A stretch of 64,000 bases of DNA from Tetrapyrgos nigripes. Lineage: Eukaryota; Basidiomycota; Agaricomycetes; Agaricales; Campanellaceae. How positions within the stretch are numbered: position 1 is the stretch's first letter; every line of letters starts with the position of its first letter. The stretch spans positions 1 through 64,000 of the forward strand of contig JAACJM010000308.1 of assembly GCA_013368315.1 (NCBI GenBank), in the 5' to 3' direction. The position numbers and the translations under genes were made by a program. Under the pieces are notes generated by a model that saw only the letters and a list, made by a program, of their open reading frames with translations, searched no databases and was not told where the DNA came from. Below, piece by piece: positions 10,621 through 20,786 of the stretch.

Positions 10621-13600
10621 TTAGTGTCGGTAAGCTCGGGGATGTTTCTGATGGAATTCTTCGATCATGTCTTTTACCTTGGTCAGGTTTGACGTAGGTA
10701 CCCAAGTATTCTCTGAGTCAACGTCGTATTCTTTGTCTGCGTCTAGTAACTCCGCGGGAGGTTCGGGATAGTTCGGTCTGTGAGCGTCTGTTTCGACGTA
10801 TGGCGTTAATAGGGAAGCGTGGAAGACAGGGTGTATACGCCAGGTTGTTGGTAATTTCAATTTGTAGTTAACCTGGCTGATTACCTCAATGATCTCGAAT
10901 GGGCCGTGACGACGATCGGACAACTTAGCTTTCGGTCTTGTTGTCTTCAGGTTTTTTCCGTCGAGTAGTACCTTATCTCCAACCTTGTACCCTGTCCAGG
11001 ACATGGAATGGTTTCCATGCTGTGTTTTCATTGTTTTGGCGGCCGATGTCAGGCTTGCTTTGAGTTCGTCCCTGAGTCTGTTGAGATTTTTGAGTCGTTC
11101 CTCTACTGTTGGTAGGTTAGAGGTTGAGTTGAATGATGGGAAGAAACGTGGTTGGTATCCGTGTAGGAGCTCGAATGGAGATTTTCCTGTTGCCGAATGG
11201 ATTCTGGTGTTATGACTGAATTCGGCGTAAGGTAGATAATCCACCCAGTCTTCTTGTCGATAGTTACAGAAGATGCGTAGGAACTGCTCCAATTCTTGAT
11301 TGTATCACTCCGACTCTCCGTCGGTCTGTGGGTGGTAAGCAGTACTGAGGGCTGAAGTTATGCCTAGTTTCTCGTGGATTGCGGCCATGACCTTGTTAGC
11401 GAACTGCGGTCCCCGGTCGGATATCATTTTGTCCCACAGTCCGTACCGCCGCCAGGTGTTGTCAAGTAACAGATTAACAGTACCGTCACTGTCAATTGTT
11501 TTTGTACACGGTGATATGATGACCGTTTTCGTTGACTTGTCAACTGTGACGTGGATCGCATTGAATCCTTTACATTCGGGAAGATCCATGATGAAGTCGG
11601 TAGTGATAGTCCTGAAAGGGTGTTCTGGAATTTCAGTGGGAATTAAGGGGATTCGAGCGGGATGGTTGTTAGTCTTCGTTGCCTGGCATTTGGCGCAACC
11701 AGCTACGTAGTCTCTGACGAAGACTGACATTCCTGGCCACCAAAATTCTCTGCTGACTAATTCGTAAGTCTTGTATCGTCCGGGGTGTGGTGTAGTTTTA
11801 CGATATCCTGTCGAAGATCGTTGTCTGCTGGTACATAAATTTTGCCTCGGAACAGGATGATTCCATCTTCGTAGTTCCATTCCTGTAGATTCTTTGCCAG
11901 CGCACGTGGTTCGTTTCGTAGGATGACATCTAGGGCACTTACTACCTCGAGGTCCTTCTTGGGGCATTCCTTGATTCTTCGTCGTAGTTCTACGTCCCCT
12001 ATAGCAGTTACTGTTCCTTGTCTAGTTGCTCGGATTCGGAAAAATTTGGGGTCGAGGAGGATTCTGTCGGTGTTATCGTTCTCGGTCCCGATTTTTTGAT
12101 CTGGTCGTCTAGACAACGGGTCAGCTTTGTTGAGACTTCCTGGTTTATGTTGGAGGGAGAACTCAAATCGTGTGCTTGTCGTCGACTGAGTTTTTGGGCA
12201 GTTTGGAAATACTCCAAGTTCCTGTGGTCGGTGAAGATTTCGATAGAATGGGGGGCTCCCTCCAAATAGTGTCTCCATGCTTCCAGTGCTCGTATGATTG
12301 CCAGGAGTTCTTTGTCATGGATGTCGTAGTTTCGTTCGGTCTCTGAGAGTGATTTGGAGATGTAGGCGACTGGGTGCCATCGATTGTCTTCTCCAGTTTG
12401 CATAAGTATTCCCCCCGTTGCGTAGTCCGATGCGTCTACTTCCACTCGGTATGGCTTCATGTGATCTGGCATCAGTAGAACAGGTTTGGATGTGAAGGCC
12501 GTTTTGAGGGATCGGAATGCTTTTTCGGCCTCTGTTCCCCAGTTCCAGTGGTTGTCCTTCCTCGTCAGATCGAAGAGGGGCCGTGCGATTTTCGAAAAGT
12601 CTTTGATGAAACGTCTGTAGAAGTTTCCGAATCCTAAGAAGGCCTGAACTTCCTTTACTGTTTTGGGGGCTGGCCATTCAAGTACTCCCTCTACCTTGGC
12701 TGGGTCCATCGACAAAGTGTCGTGAGAGACAATCAGTCCCAAGAAGTCAACCTTGTCTGCTTTGAATACACATTTCTCGGGTTTGGCGTATAGGTCATTG
12801 TCCCGTAGTCATTGTAGGACTGTTCGGACTAATTCTCGATGCTCTTCTAGGTCATGGGTGAATACTAAAATGTCATCCATATAGATGACGATCTTCCCTT
12901 GGTCGATGAGATCCTTGAAAATAGTGTTCATCATCGCTTGGAAGGTCGCTAGCGAGTTCATTAATCCAAAAAACATGACAGTCGGTTCAAATAGTCCTCG
13001 GTTGGTTTTGAAGGCGGCTTTCCATTCGTCCCCCTCTTTGATATGGATGTTATTGTATCCCCACCGTAGGTCGATTTTACTGAACACGTATGTGTTCTTG
13101 AGTTTGTCGATTAGTTCTGGAATGAGGGGTAGTGGGTATGCGTTTTTCACGGTACCCTTATTGAGCGCTCTGTAATCCTGTACTGGGCGTAGCTTTCCGT
13201 CCTTTTTCTTAACAAAGAAAAAGGGACTTGCCATTGGAGATTTTGATGGTTTAATATATCCCTTTTTGAGATTTTCGTTCAGGAAGGAGTCGAGTTCAGA
13301 TTGTTCATTTGGGGAAAGAGGGTATGTTTTACATGCGCGTGGTTGGAAGCCGTCTTGTAGCTCGATTGCATGGTCCCAATCGCTTTGTTGGGGTAAGCAT
13401 TCTGAAGTCTTTTTGTCGAACACCGATAAGTATTCGTGATACTGTTCGGGTATTTGTTCTTGTAATGTGGTCGGTGAGTTCGTGGATTCGTCTTCAGTGT
13501 TTTGTCGTGCTTTGGTAAAGGCAGTTCGGATACTCAGCTTGGTTCCTGACAGACCTTCGTCAGGGTCGTTTGGGGTATCTAGATATTCCATAACAAGTTC

Positions 13601-14390
13601 ACTCCATTGTCCTGGGACATTCCATTGTCCAGTCGTATCTTCTGAGCCAAGTATTGCTCCTAAGTCCATTCGTTGCAGTCGGATCTTCCTAGGTTGTTGT
13701 GATCGACGTTGTCCGGCCACCTTGGGTTGTGGTGTCGTTTTGTGAGGTCCTACGATGTCTTTGAATATTACTTGGTAATTTCGGTGATGTGTTCTGGGGT
13801 CGACTATTTCAGGTTTTTTTGTTTTCGGGGGGGGAGATTTTCGACTTAGCTTTGGTTAATACTGGGGCTTTTCCCAGTGCACAAGCGTTGGGGCATCGTG
13901 TTAGGTTGATCTCTGATGTCGCCCAGTCGATCTCCGGATTATGATGTCATAACCAATCGGTACCGATATCCGTAATATAAAACTCGGCAGTTTCTTCGTG
14001 GTGAGATTGGTGGTCTTGGGTGTAGATTCGTAGTTTTTGAATGGTGTAGTGCCTTACCCATCCCATCACGTTTTCTGATCCGTCGACGTTTCGAACTGGA
14101 AATGGTTTTTCTAGGGGGATGCGATTGAGATGATGTTTTTGGGCAAAGGCGTCTGCTCCACTGTCTAGCAGAGCGGTTGCGTCGATTTTTCATCCAGTTA
14201 TTTTCCCGATCAATTCAGTTTTAAGCTCTATTGAGGGGGTCTGTTGGTTTCGAGTGATTGCCGTGATTCTTAATTCAGATGGGGATTGTGGCTTACGAAA
14301 GGGTATAAGGCTCGTGTATTGCCTGCGTTTTACTGGTATATATGTCCATGTTCCTCCTCCCGACGACGTGGCAGGGAAGGTATTCAAAAA
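10621..14390 (-). pseudogene. pol: Broken pol polyprotein of copy B
   Basis: Protease has the DSGAD active site (about 14157-14171). RT has [13 protein letters not shown] and IYMDD (about 12870). RNase H keeps VEVDASDYATGG. Integrase has GCAKCQATK and a core with TTDFIMDLPE (about 11590) and DRGPQFANK, ending TAYHPQTDGE. The C-terminal part (10621-11292) ends IEEFHQKHPRAYRH. Lesions are TGA at 14190-14192, 13947-13949, 12809-12811 and 11305-11307 (the last three are CGA in copy A), 19-bp deletions near 12171 and 11787, and a 75-bp in-frame deletion in the chromodomain near 10718. Between lesions the sequence is excellent and near-identical to copy A. Confidence 0.94.
10623..10740 (-). other. 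Chromodomain of copy B with 25 codons deleted
   Basis: The text runs KEYDVDSENTWVPTSNL, jumping from the first strand to the last third. Compared with copy A, positions 3349-3423 (75 bp) are missing, with a GA microhomology at the junction. The central Y-L-I-K-W strand, which supplies part of the methyl-lysine cage in this fold, is gone, so histone reading is probably lost. The frame is kept. Confidence 0.85.
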
Positions 14391-14743
14391 TCCGATTCCG
14401 TTACAAACTTCTTTAGTAGTCCTTCTTTCTCTTCTCCCGACAATGCTCCGATTCTGGCAGTGAGTTCTGAGATATTATCTGTGGTAGTGTTGACCTTGGG
14501 ATCCGAGGTCTCTGTGACGACCACCGTTTTCTTTATGGAGGGTCTCCAGCTCGTGTTGTTGGGAATTGTCGGAGGTGTACTAGGGAACATGAGGCAGTCA
14601 TTTCCCATGTGTCCCTGCCTCCGGCATCTGAAACATCGTCCTTCTTTCCTCATTTTATCCCTTTCTTGGGGGGTCAGTTTCGGTGGATATTTAGTGATTG
14701 GAGATGCACCTGGGACATTGTCTTGGAAGGCGTTTACTTTCAT
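14384..14743 (-). pseudogene. gag: Gag nucleocapsid segment of copy B (CCHC zinc knuckle)
   Basis: The frame contains CFRCRRQGHMGNDC, a CCHC zinc knuckle (C-x2-C-x4-H-x4-C) that packages element RNA, flanked by basic residues (QERDKMRKEGR). The upstream continuation toward capsid is shifted: a frame change lies near 14935 and the linking stretch 14744-14960 reads in another frame. It ends in the protease spacer. Confidence 0.85.
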
Positions 14744-14963
14744 ACTTCTCGTTCAACCACTTCTCGTGCCCTGTGACCCCCTTCCCAGCTGTCCTTCCTC
14801 TCTTCTAGGTTTGCTCCACGAAGTTTTCTCCTCCTGCCTTTCTAACCAAATCATGTGTTGTTTGACCGCAGCCTTTTGTAATGCCGCGAGATTTTTGGGC
14901 TGAGTTGATAGGTAGGAGATCCGGTCGACCAACCCTCGGGGAAGCCCTTTTCGTAGTACTTCA

Positions 14964-16010
14964 TTAACACCTTGTCGTTATAACCAGTATCATCAGCGTA
15001 TCGTTTGAATTGGGAGTTGTACTTCTTTCCATCCTAATATGTTCTATTTTGGTTTGGGCTTGGGTTTCTCGAGCCGAGGGTTTGAAGTCTCGTAGGAACT
15101 CTCGCTTTACTTCACGTAGAGTCCAGGATCTTCCTTTCGTTTTCGGTTTCGAAGCACAGGAGTCTTCGTCGGTACTTGTATATTCTTCATCGCTATCACT
15201 GAAATCATCTTCTTCCTCGAAAACTTTTACCATCATGTTATGAGCCCATCGTTTCGCTTCTTCTCCTGAGAATAGCATGAGGAAGAACGATATCTTTTCG
15301 TCTTCGGTAGGATAGACTTGGTCATTGAGCCGGAGATAGTTGTTAAATTCAGCCATCCAATCCTTTGTTTGGTTCCGGTCTCCTGTGAACTTTTCTGGCT
15401 TTACTCCTCGTTCTTTGGTAGTCATGTTGGGAAAGACCAAGGACTGTGCGTCATTGTTGAGTGGGGCGGTGTCATGGGGAGCTTGGGTTCCTCCCACAGC
15501 GGCTGTGGCTGAGGCAGGGTCTTCAGACATTTCGAGGGCGGCGTGAATGGAGTGGAAGTCGATTGGTAGTGAGGGGTTGACTGAGATAGGTTCTTGGACT
15601 GCACTAGGAGTACTGTCCGTTGGGGATCTGTTGAGAGGGATTTGGGGTTCTGGGAAAGTTTCGTTGTTTGGGTTTGGTTCGTGAGAAGGAGTCGGTGACA
15701 GGGTTGTGGCAGGATTCGGGTTTTCTGTGGTCGGTTCTAATGGGAGTGATTGGAAGAGTAAGACCAGTTCGATACCAACTGTTTGTTCTTCGATTGAGAG
15801 GGGTTGATTGTTTACGGAGAGTCGGTTGGGACACGGATGGGTTGTACAAAACTCCCACCGGTTTTCGTGTGAGAAGTAGCAATCTTGTTGGTTTCGGGGA
15901 AAGTGTGCGTGAGGTCGTCGGAGACAAACAATTTGGGGAGAGGAAGTGCAGCTGGGATTTTGTGAGGCTGTGTGGGATCTAGTGGTTCTAGGAATTCCGC
16001 TTCTGCTCAT
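14964..16010 (-). pseudogene. gag: Gag capsid region of copy B, Pro-rich N-terminal arm
   Basis: A 348-codon frame starts with ATG. Residues 60-195 are Pro/Ser/Thr-rich and probably disordered. A capsid-like part follows from about residue 200, with KPEKFTGDRNQTKDWMAEFN, FFLMLFSGEEAKRWAHNM, an acidic linker (DDFSDSDEEYTSTDED) and LREVKREFLRDFKPS. This matches Gag of Ty3/gypsy elements, which forms the virus-like particle. The last residues are out of frame: the homologous reading continues in another frame past 15000. The upstream frame 16011-16310 probably belonged to the same protein. Confidence 0.85.
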
Positions 16011-16440
16011 TCACTCATTTTCGGGTTCCGGAAATAGATGATCCCACTGTTCTCCTGAGACGTCTTCCCAAGACACCAATGATCTATAGTAGTCGTTTAC
16101 TCTAGGAACTCGAGTCTGGAGATATTCGTGGTATCCCTCTTGACAGAATTCGAAGATGGCGCTATCTTCGTAGTCAGCGTGACTGAACCAGTATGGAAGG
16201 GTTGTTTTTCCTAGTCGAACGAAGTAACACGTATCTGCAATTGCAACGTAGGTGATATCTTTATTCAGAGGTATTCGGAGGTCCACGATCTTTTGTTGAG
16301 TATAATCCAATAGTCGTCGAATGCGATAGCGTGTTCACGTACTGTTCTTTTAAGTTCTTCTAGGTAGTTTACGAAGCCTTCTGATATATCGGTGGGGGTC
16401 AGGTTCGTAGGTTGTCCAAAAGGGGTTCGAAGTTAAGAGC
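16011..16440 (-). pseudogene. N-terminal Gag leader region of copy B
   Basis: Two overlapping frames read as protein: GFVNYLEELKRTVREHAIAF (about 16330-16390) and then LLDYTQQKIVDLRIPLNKD through SWEDVSGEQWDHLFPEPENE, stopped by TGA before the capsid frame. One frameshift near 16320 and one stop at 16011 separate them. They probably formed the Gag N-terminus. I know no named domain for this part. Confidence 0.6.
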
Positions 16441-16508
16441 CAGTGTATTTATCAAGGATTTCTGTACGAGGTTTGTTTGTGAGGTGGGTGTAAGAGAGTC
16501 TGTTCAAG

Positions 16509-16968
16509 TGTCAAGAATGTTGTCACTTAGCAAAACCACCCAAGTCACACAATGAACAGATAGATTTGGCGAGTTACAATGAGGTGAGATAGAGAAAGGA
16601 TGATAGAGACGAAAAGGGGTCGAGTAGCTGACTATGCTCGACACTGCACTGTACTAGGAGCGGAGTGGAGACGAAGTGAACAGACTGAGGAACCTAGCTA
16701 CGAGATCTACAATATATATATAAGAGAGAAATGAATATGTGAGAATGTCCATGGAGTTTTAGGGATCGGAGGAGATAAGAGTATGAGTCAAGTAGAGAAG
16801 TATATATGTGGGAATATCCATGGAGATAAAGGAAATGGAGAGGTGAGTCATAGATCGGGATAGACGATGATGAGAAATGATTTGACGTTTATGGGGTTAG
16901 AGTGGAAAGTAGATAGTATAGGGAAAGGGATAGAAGGGAAATGAATAGGTGGGGAGCGATTCATGACA
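16509..16968 (-). repeat. 5' LTR of copy B (460 bp)
   Basis: It starts and ends exactly like the partner at 9470-9929, with two differences. It is the promoter LTR. A TATATATATA run near 16710-16720 lies in the TATA position in element sense. CCGTG follows at 16969-16973. Confidence 0.96.
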
Positions 16969-16973
16969 CCGTG
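16969..16973. repeat. Target site duplication CCGTG, right side of copy B
   Basis: It is identical to 9465-9469 and fixes the element edge. Confidence 0.95.
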
Positions 16974-17870
16974 AACTACTATTCTCTGTCTCTTTCATGT
17001 CTCTATCATGCCCCTCATCTGTCCCAACCTTGCCAACCCCCAAACTCTGCCCCTCCCCTACTCAAATCCTGTCCCACTCAAACCCTAGAAAACTCATAGA
17101 AACTATTTGTTGGGAGGACGTGAGTAGATGTAGATGTAGATGTATATGCAGGAGTGGGAATAGGAGTGGGAGTGCTGACGAGCCTGGGGCAGGAGGGTGA
17201 GAAGGGGAATGAGAAGAAGGATAAAGATAAGGATATAGAGAGATATGATATGACAAGAGAGCTCAAGCTTGAGTTGATCATGTTACCCACACCTGTACCC
17301 ATAGCTGCAGCTACAGACACAGGTATGGGTAACAATTAGGTGTACCTCTCCCACCACTCCTACCCCCATACTACTAAAACCTCCATCACCAGTGCTATCC
17401 CCAACACTTTCATATATAACACTTCTCAATACCCTCTTGAGCAGGAGTGAGGACAGTGTTGTGGGAGGGAGCAGAGCAGAGAAAGGAAGGGGGTTGATGT
17501 CAAAGTCCAGAAAGGAAGTAGGTTTAGAGTTCTGTAACCAGTATTGGATAGGACTAGGGAATTTAAAAAATGACGTGATTTTTTGATATACCTGTCTGAC
17601 AAGCATCAGACAAGGAAATAATAAATCTGTTCCGTTGGGTAGGCCTATGTACTGTTTGCACAAACCTCCACATCTGGCTGCTTTCCTAGTTGTAACTGCT
17701 GCTGGCACAGCTGCAGCTGCTGTTGCTAGCTAGCGCAGGAGGCCCTTTCTGACTGGTATATTCACTGGAGAGATGTGGCTAGCAGATATGTTAAAAGGTA
17801 TGTAATAAACGTCCACGTCCTATTTGCAGTAACTAAATTAATTGTAAAGAGGCCGCAATGAACGGATTCG
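16974..17870. other. Non-coding stretch with a small hairpin and simple repeats
   Basis: No gene is supported. It contains a GTAGAT triplet run near 17125, GGAGTGGGAATAGGAGTGGG near 17152, and a hairpin at 17282-17334 in which GTTACCCACACCTGT pairs with ACAGGTATGGGTAAC. A similar ACCCATACCTG palindrome recurs at 63674. Confidence 0.5.
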
Positions 17871-17874
17871 GAGG

Positions 17875-19112
17875 ATGTTTGGCATGAACAAAAGGGTTTT
17901 TCATGCAATACATGACATGTCTCAGCTGATGAGAAAGTGGCAATATTCCTTCATATCATGGTATCTGCATGCTCTAATAGAGAGCTACAGGAGATACAAT
18001 CTCGCAGTGAGTACCAGTCGATTGAAATGCATGCCCACAGCTATTTCAGCCAAGTCTTAGATATGCTCTGTGGAGCTTTTTATCGCAAGTACGTCACACT
18101 ACCCTCCACTAGTATACCAGAGGAGATATCCAACAATTCCAAGTTCTCTGGTTACTTCGATAATTGCATACCACTTTCATGCCCGTGTTAGTGCCGATGC
18201 AGTACCCCGCTTTCACAATTGAAAGGGCTTCATTTTCCAGAATGTTCTTGCTGCATGCACATTTGACATGGAATTCTGTTATATACTTAGTGGATGGGAA
18301 GGGAGTGCCGCTGATGGTCGCGTTTTTGATGATGCTTGACGGACCGATTTTCTGATTCCAGAAGGGAAGATATATCTTGCCGATGCAGGTTTTCCTTCCT
18401 GTGATGTTTTACTGGTGCCATATCGTGGGGTACGTTATCATCTAAAAGAATGGGAGCAGGTTTCACTACAGTCAGTATTGTAGCTGTCTTGAACTCACTA
18501 TTCTGCGCTCACTTGAATCATATAGACCCTGCAATGCCAAGGAACTGTACAATCTACGACATGCTCAACTTCGAAATGTCATTGAGTGTATCTTTGGGGT
18601 TGGAATTAAATGATAACGATCAAGTTACTTACTATGCATATGGCATCAATCAGGTACTGCGGACATACGGTCAAATGATCATATGGATATACTTAGACTA
18701 TTTATATTATTATACTACTCTGATTAATGATATATACTTGAGAGTTAAGTGAGATACGTTCACACGCTCTTACCCCCACTTTGTGACTCTCGCTAAGATT
18801 ATTCACTAAGATAACCTAAGTCTAATATTTGGTGTTGACAAGAGGAGGTTCAAGATCCTTACTGTTGCACCAGAGTATCCATTCCATAAACAAGTCAAAC
18901 TTCCACCAGCGGCAGCTGCTCTTCATAACTTCATTCACTGCTTGGATCCCACTGATAATGCTGATGAATTGAATCTAATTTTCAATTCTCATACAACAAG
19001 TTCTCAATCAGGATGGGAAGGAAATGACGATGACTGGATGGATGAGGGAATGCTGCAGAAAGAACGTGGGCAAATGCGAGATGTGATCAAATTGCAGAGA
19101 AGATGTGGGTAG
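17875..19112 (+). pseudogene. PIF/Harbinger-type transposase (DDE_Tnp_4 family), broken
   Basis: Fragments in order: GMNKRVFHAIHDMSQLM, then a helix-turn-helix-like part (VAIFLHIMVSACSNRELQE, 17937 on), DMLCGAFYRKYVTLPS, SGYFDNCI, then HFHARVSADAVPRFHN, YILSGWEGSAADGRVFDDA, YLADAGFPSCDVLLVPYRGV, ELYNLRHAQLRNVIECIFGV and KRRFKILTVAPEYPFHKQ to AALHNFIHCLDP. This is the Harbinger transposase order. The first catalytic Asp (normally in a DGTH motif between FDNCI and HFHA) is deleted near 18168. TGA stops lie at the positions after PRFHN and FDDA, and about 235 bp are inserted at 18.6-18.83 kb. A probable intron lies between about 18452 and 18523. It cannot be active. Confidence 0.85.
18594..18830. 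mobile_element. About 235-bp insertion inside the Harbinger transposase
   Basis: The coding text breaks at TTTGGGGTTG and resumes at TTTGGTGTTG, so about 10 bases are repeated (one mismatch) around an AT-rich insert with no ORF. This looks like a small non-autonomous element with its target duplication, though no TIR was seen. Confidence 0.5.
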
Positions 19113-19155
19113 ATTATCAGTCATAATTAGCACAACAGTAGTACAAGAAAACTAT

Positions 19156-20178
19156 CTACTCCTGGAGCTTCAACTTCAAGATCTCAGTGCAAAGCTCAAC
19201 ATCATCCTCTGTATTGACAAGAAGTTCTGCAAAATCACTATCCTTTGAAATGAGCAAGAGGAGTTTGGCTTTATCACCACCTCTCACCAGTTCACAAGCC
19301 TGCTTCTTCACCTTCTTGCCCAAATCATCACTATCATCTTTCATAGCCAATGTGACGTTATCCATGAGTGACGAAGAGGTTGATGATCTACTACTGCGGT
19401 CACGATGACCATGCTTTTTGGGGCCTGGAGTCTCTGCAAGAGCAGATACTTTACGTTTCGAACCCTGCCAACAGATGATCAGTCGAGCCAGTCACGAACA
19501 AGGATAAGTATAAGCCACATACCAATTTTGCCACAGGAGTAGCATCCTTCTCACTTTCACCATCAGAGGATGAATCAGATACCGTATTACTTTCCTTTCC
19601 GGCTCGATAAGCATATCCAGGATATCTGCATAGATCAACCTACAAAAACAATAGCTCAATTTGAGTTGAAAATTAGAAGAAGGAAGTCTTACCAGGGCCA
19701 AAGTCTCCCATTGCTCATCACTTGCCTCAACACACTGATTCTCATCATCCCAACCCATGACTTAAAGATATGGAACTCAGTTTTGAGCTGAAGAGCATAT
19801 ATATACATAATCCCAATGATCATGGATACTCCACCACTCTCTATATCGCTTCCAGCCAACCCAGCAACAGCCACTGTAATTGTCTTGCCCTTCCACCCAT
19901 CATTATCCGTTCCATTTCCCTCCTGCTTCTGCTCTATAAATATCTCCATCAACTTCTTGTCATCAGCCACACTATAAACAGCACGAGGACGTGGGGTCTT
20001 CTTGGTAGTCTGCGGGCTGTCAGCATTGATTTTCTTCTTCGGAGTTGGGTTGGTTGGGGTCCTTGGGCTTGTTTTTGGAGCCAGGTGGCCTTTCTGGGCG
20101 TCTTTTCGGGGCAGGAGTGACTGGGTCAGGTGCTCCAGTATCAGGCTGTTGATTTTCTTTGTTCTCAGACTGATCCAT
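19156..20178 (-). CDS. Myb/SANT-like DNA-binding protein, probable Harbinger partner (with a frameshift)
   Basis: The start ATG at 20178 gives MDQSENKENQQPDTG, followed by a basic, AT-hook-like stretch RRPERPPGSKNKPK. After a frameshift near 20050 comes YSVADDKKLMEIFIEQKQEG and GWKGKTITVAVAGL, then LKTEFHIFKSWVGWDDENQCVEASDEQWETLAL, the usual layout of Myb/SANT-like domains found beside fungal transposases. Later exons give YPGYAYRAGKES, a Ser-rich linker with KRKVSALAETPGPKKHGHR, and a helical end LAMKDDSDDLGKKVKKQACE to ILKLKLQE with stop at 19156. Introns lie near 19465-19520, 19640-19690 and about 19760-19830. It ends about 45 bp from the transposase end, tail to tail. Binding the transposon ends is inferred from the family. 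Confidence 0.7.
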
Positions 20179-20341
20179 ACAGCAAAAGAAGAGGGAGAAA
20201 GGCAGAAAGGTGAGGACTCACTAGAATACTCACACATATATTATTTGACAGCTATCCAATCTAATGATTTACTGAACACGCAACAGCAGGATAGCAACCA
20301 TCAATGAATATATTTGTCTATCCTATCCTACATAATTTTTT

Positions 20342-20387
20342 TGGCAGGGCGTGCCTTATCCAATACCTGTTACAGAACAGGCCCTAA
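20342..20387 (-). repeat. Candidate right terminus of the Harbinger element
   Basis: Read on the minus strand this begins GGGCCTGTTCTGTAACAGG and is preceded by TAA (20385-20387), the 3-bp target type used by Harbinger elements. No matching left end was found between 16974 and 17875, so the call is tentative. Confidence 0.35.
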
Positions 20388-20786
20388 AACACATCAGAGC
20401 ACAGAAAAAGAAATAAACTCGTTGGTCTAAACTCACTGTACCCAAGTCCAGGTTCCATCTGCTTCATCTGCTTTTGATGCTCCAGCAGTATCAACAAAGG
20501 TCTGAACACACCTGTCAAGTCTATAGGGTGTCAACTTAACAATTTACCCCAGGCAAGGATATCTTCTGTTTACAAAGTCAGTTGAAGGAAGAGTCAAAAC
20601 ACGAAGAAGAAAAGAGAGAAAGAGAGAGACAATTGTACATATCAGTATAAGTTTGCTGTCTTTCAACCTCATTGTCAGTTGTAAAGGAAAATGTGTAAAT
20701 GTGACAATTTGAAATGGTACGAGAGGACTGCATACCCAACGTGCTGTGGGCCATAGGCATCAGAGTAGGTGTCATCATTTGTATTC
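20388..20786. other. Intergenic stretch, no gene seen
   Basis: There are no domains or repeats beyond short AG-rich runs near 20590-20630. Confidence 0.4.

Larger units (their letters stand above)
9470..16968 (-). mobile_element. Complete Ty3/gypsy chromovirus copy B (7499 bp)
   Basis: Two 460-bp LTRs, a matching 5-bp TSD, and gag, protease, RT, RNase H, integrase and the WG-rich ORF in order on the minus strand define a full element. The LTRs differ at only two positions by my count, so insertion is recent on the scale of this window. The coding region is nevertheless disabled by stops, two 19-bp deletions and a 75-bp in-frame deletion. I see no convincing tRNA primer site: the bases inside the 5' LTR edge read CTTGAACAGACTC in element sense. 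Confidence 0.97.

Noticed and set aside
14286..14903. 205-codon plus-strand frame
   Set aside because: It is antisense to gag/protease of copy B and reads as its complement. No motif.
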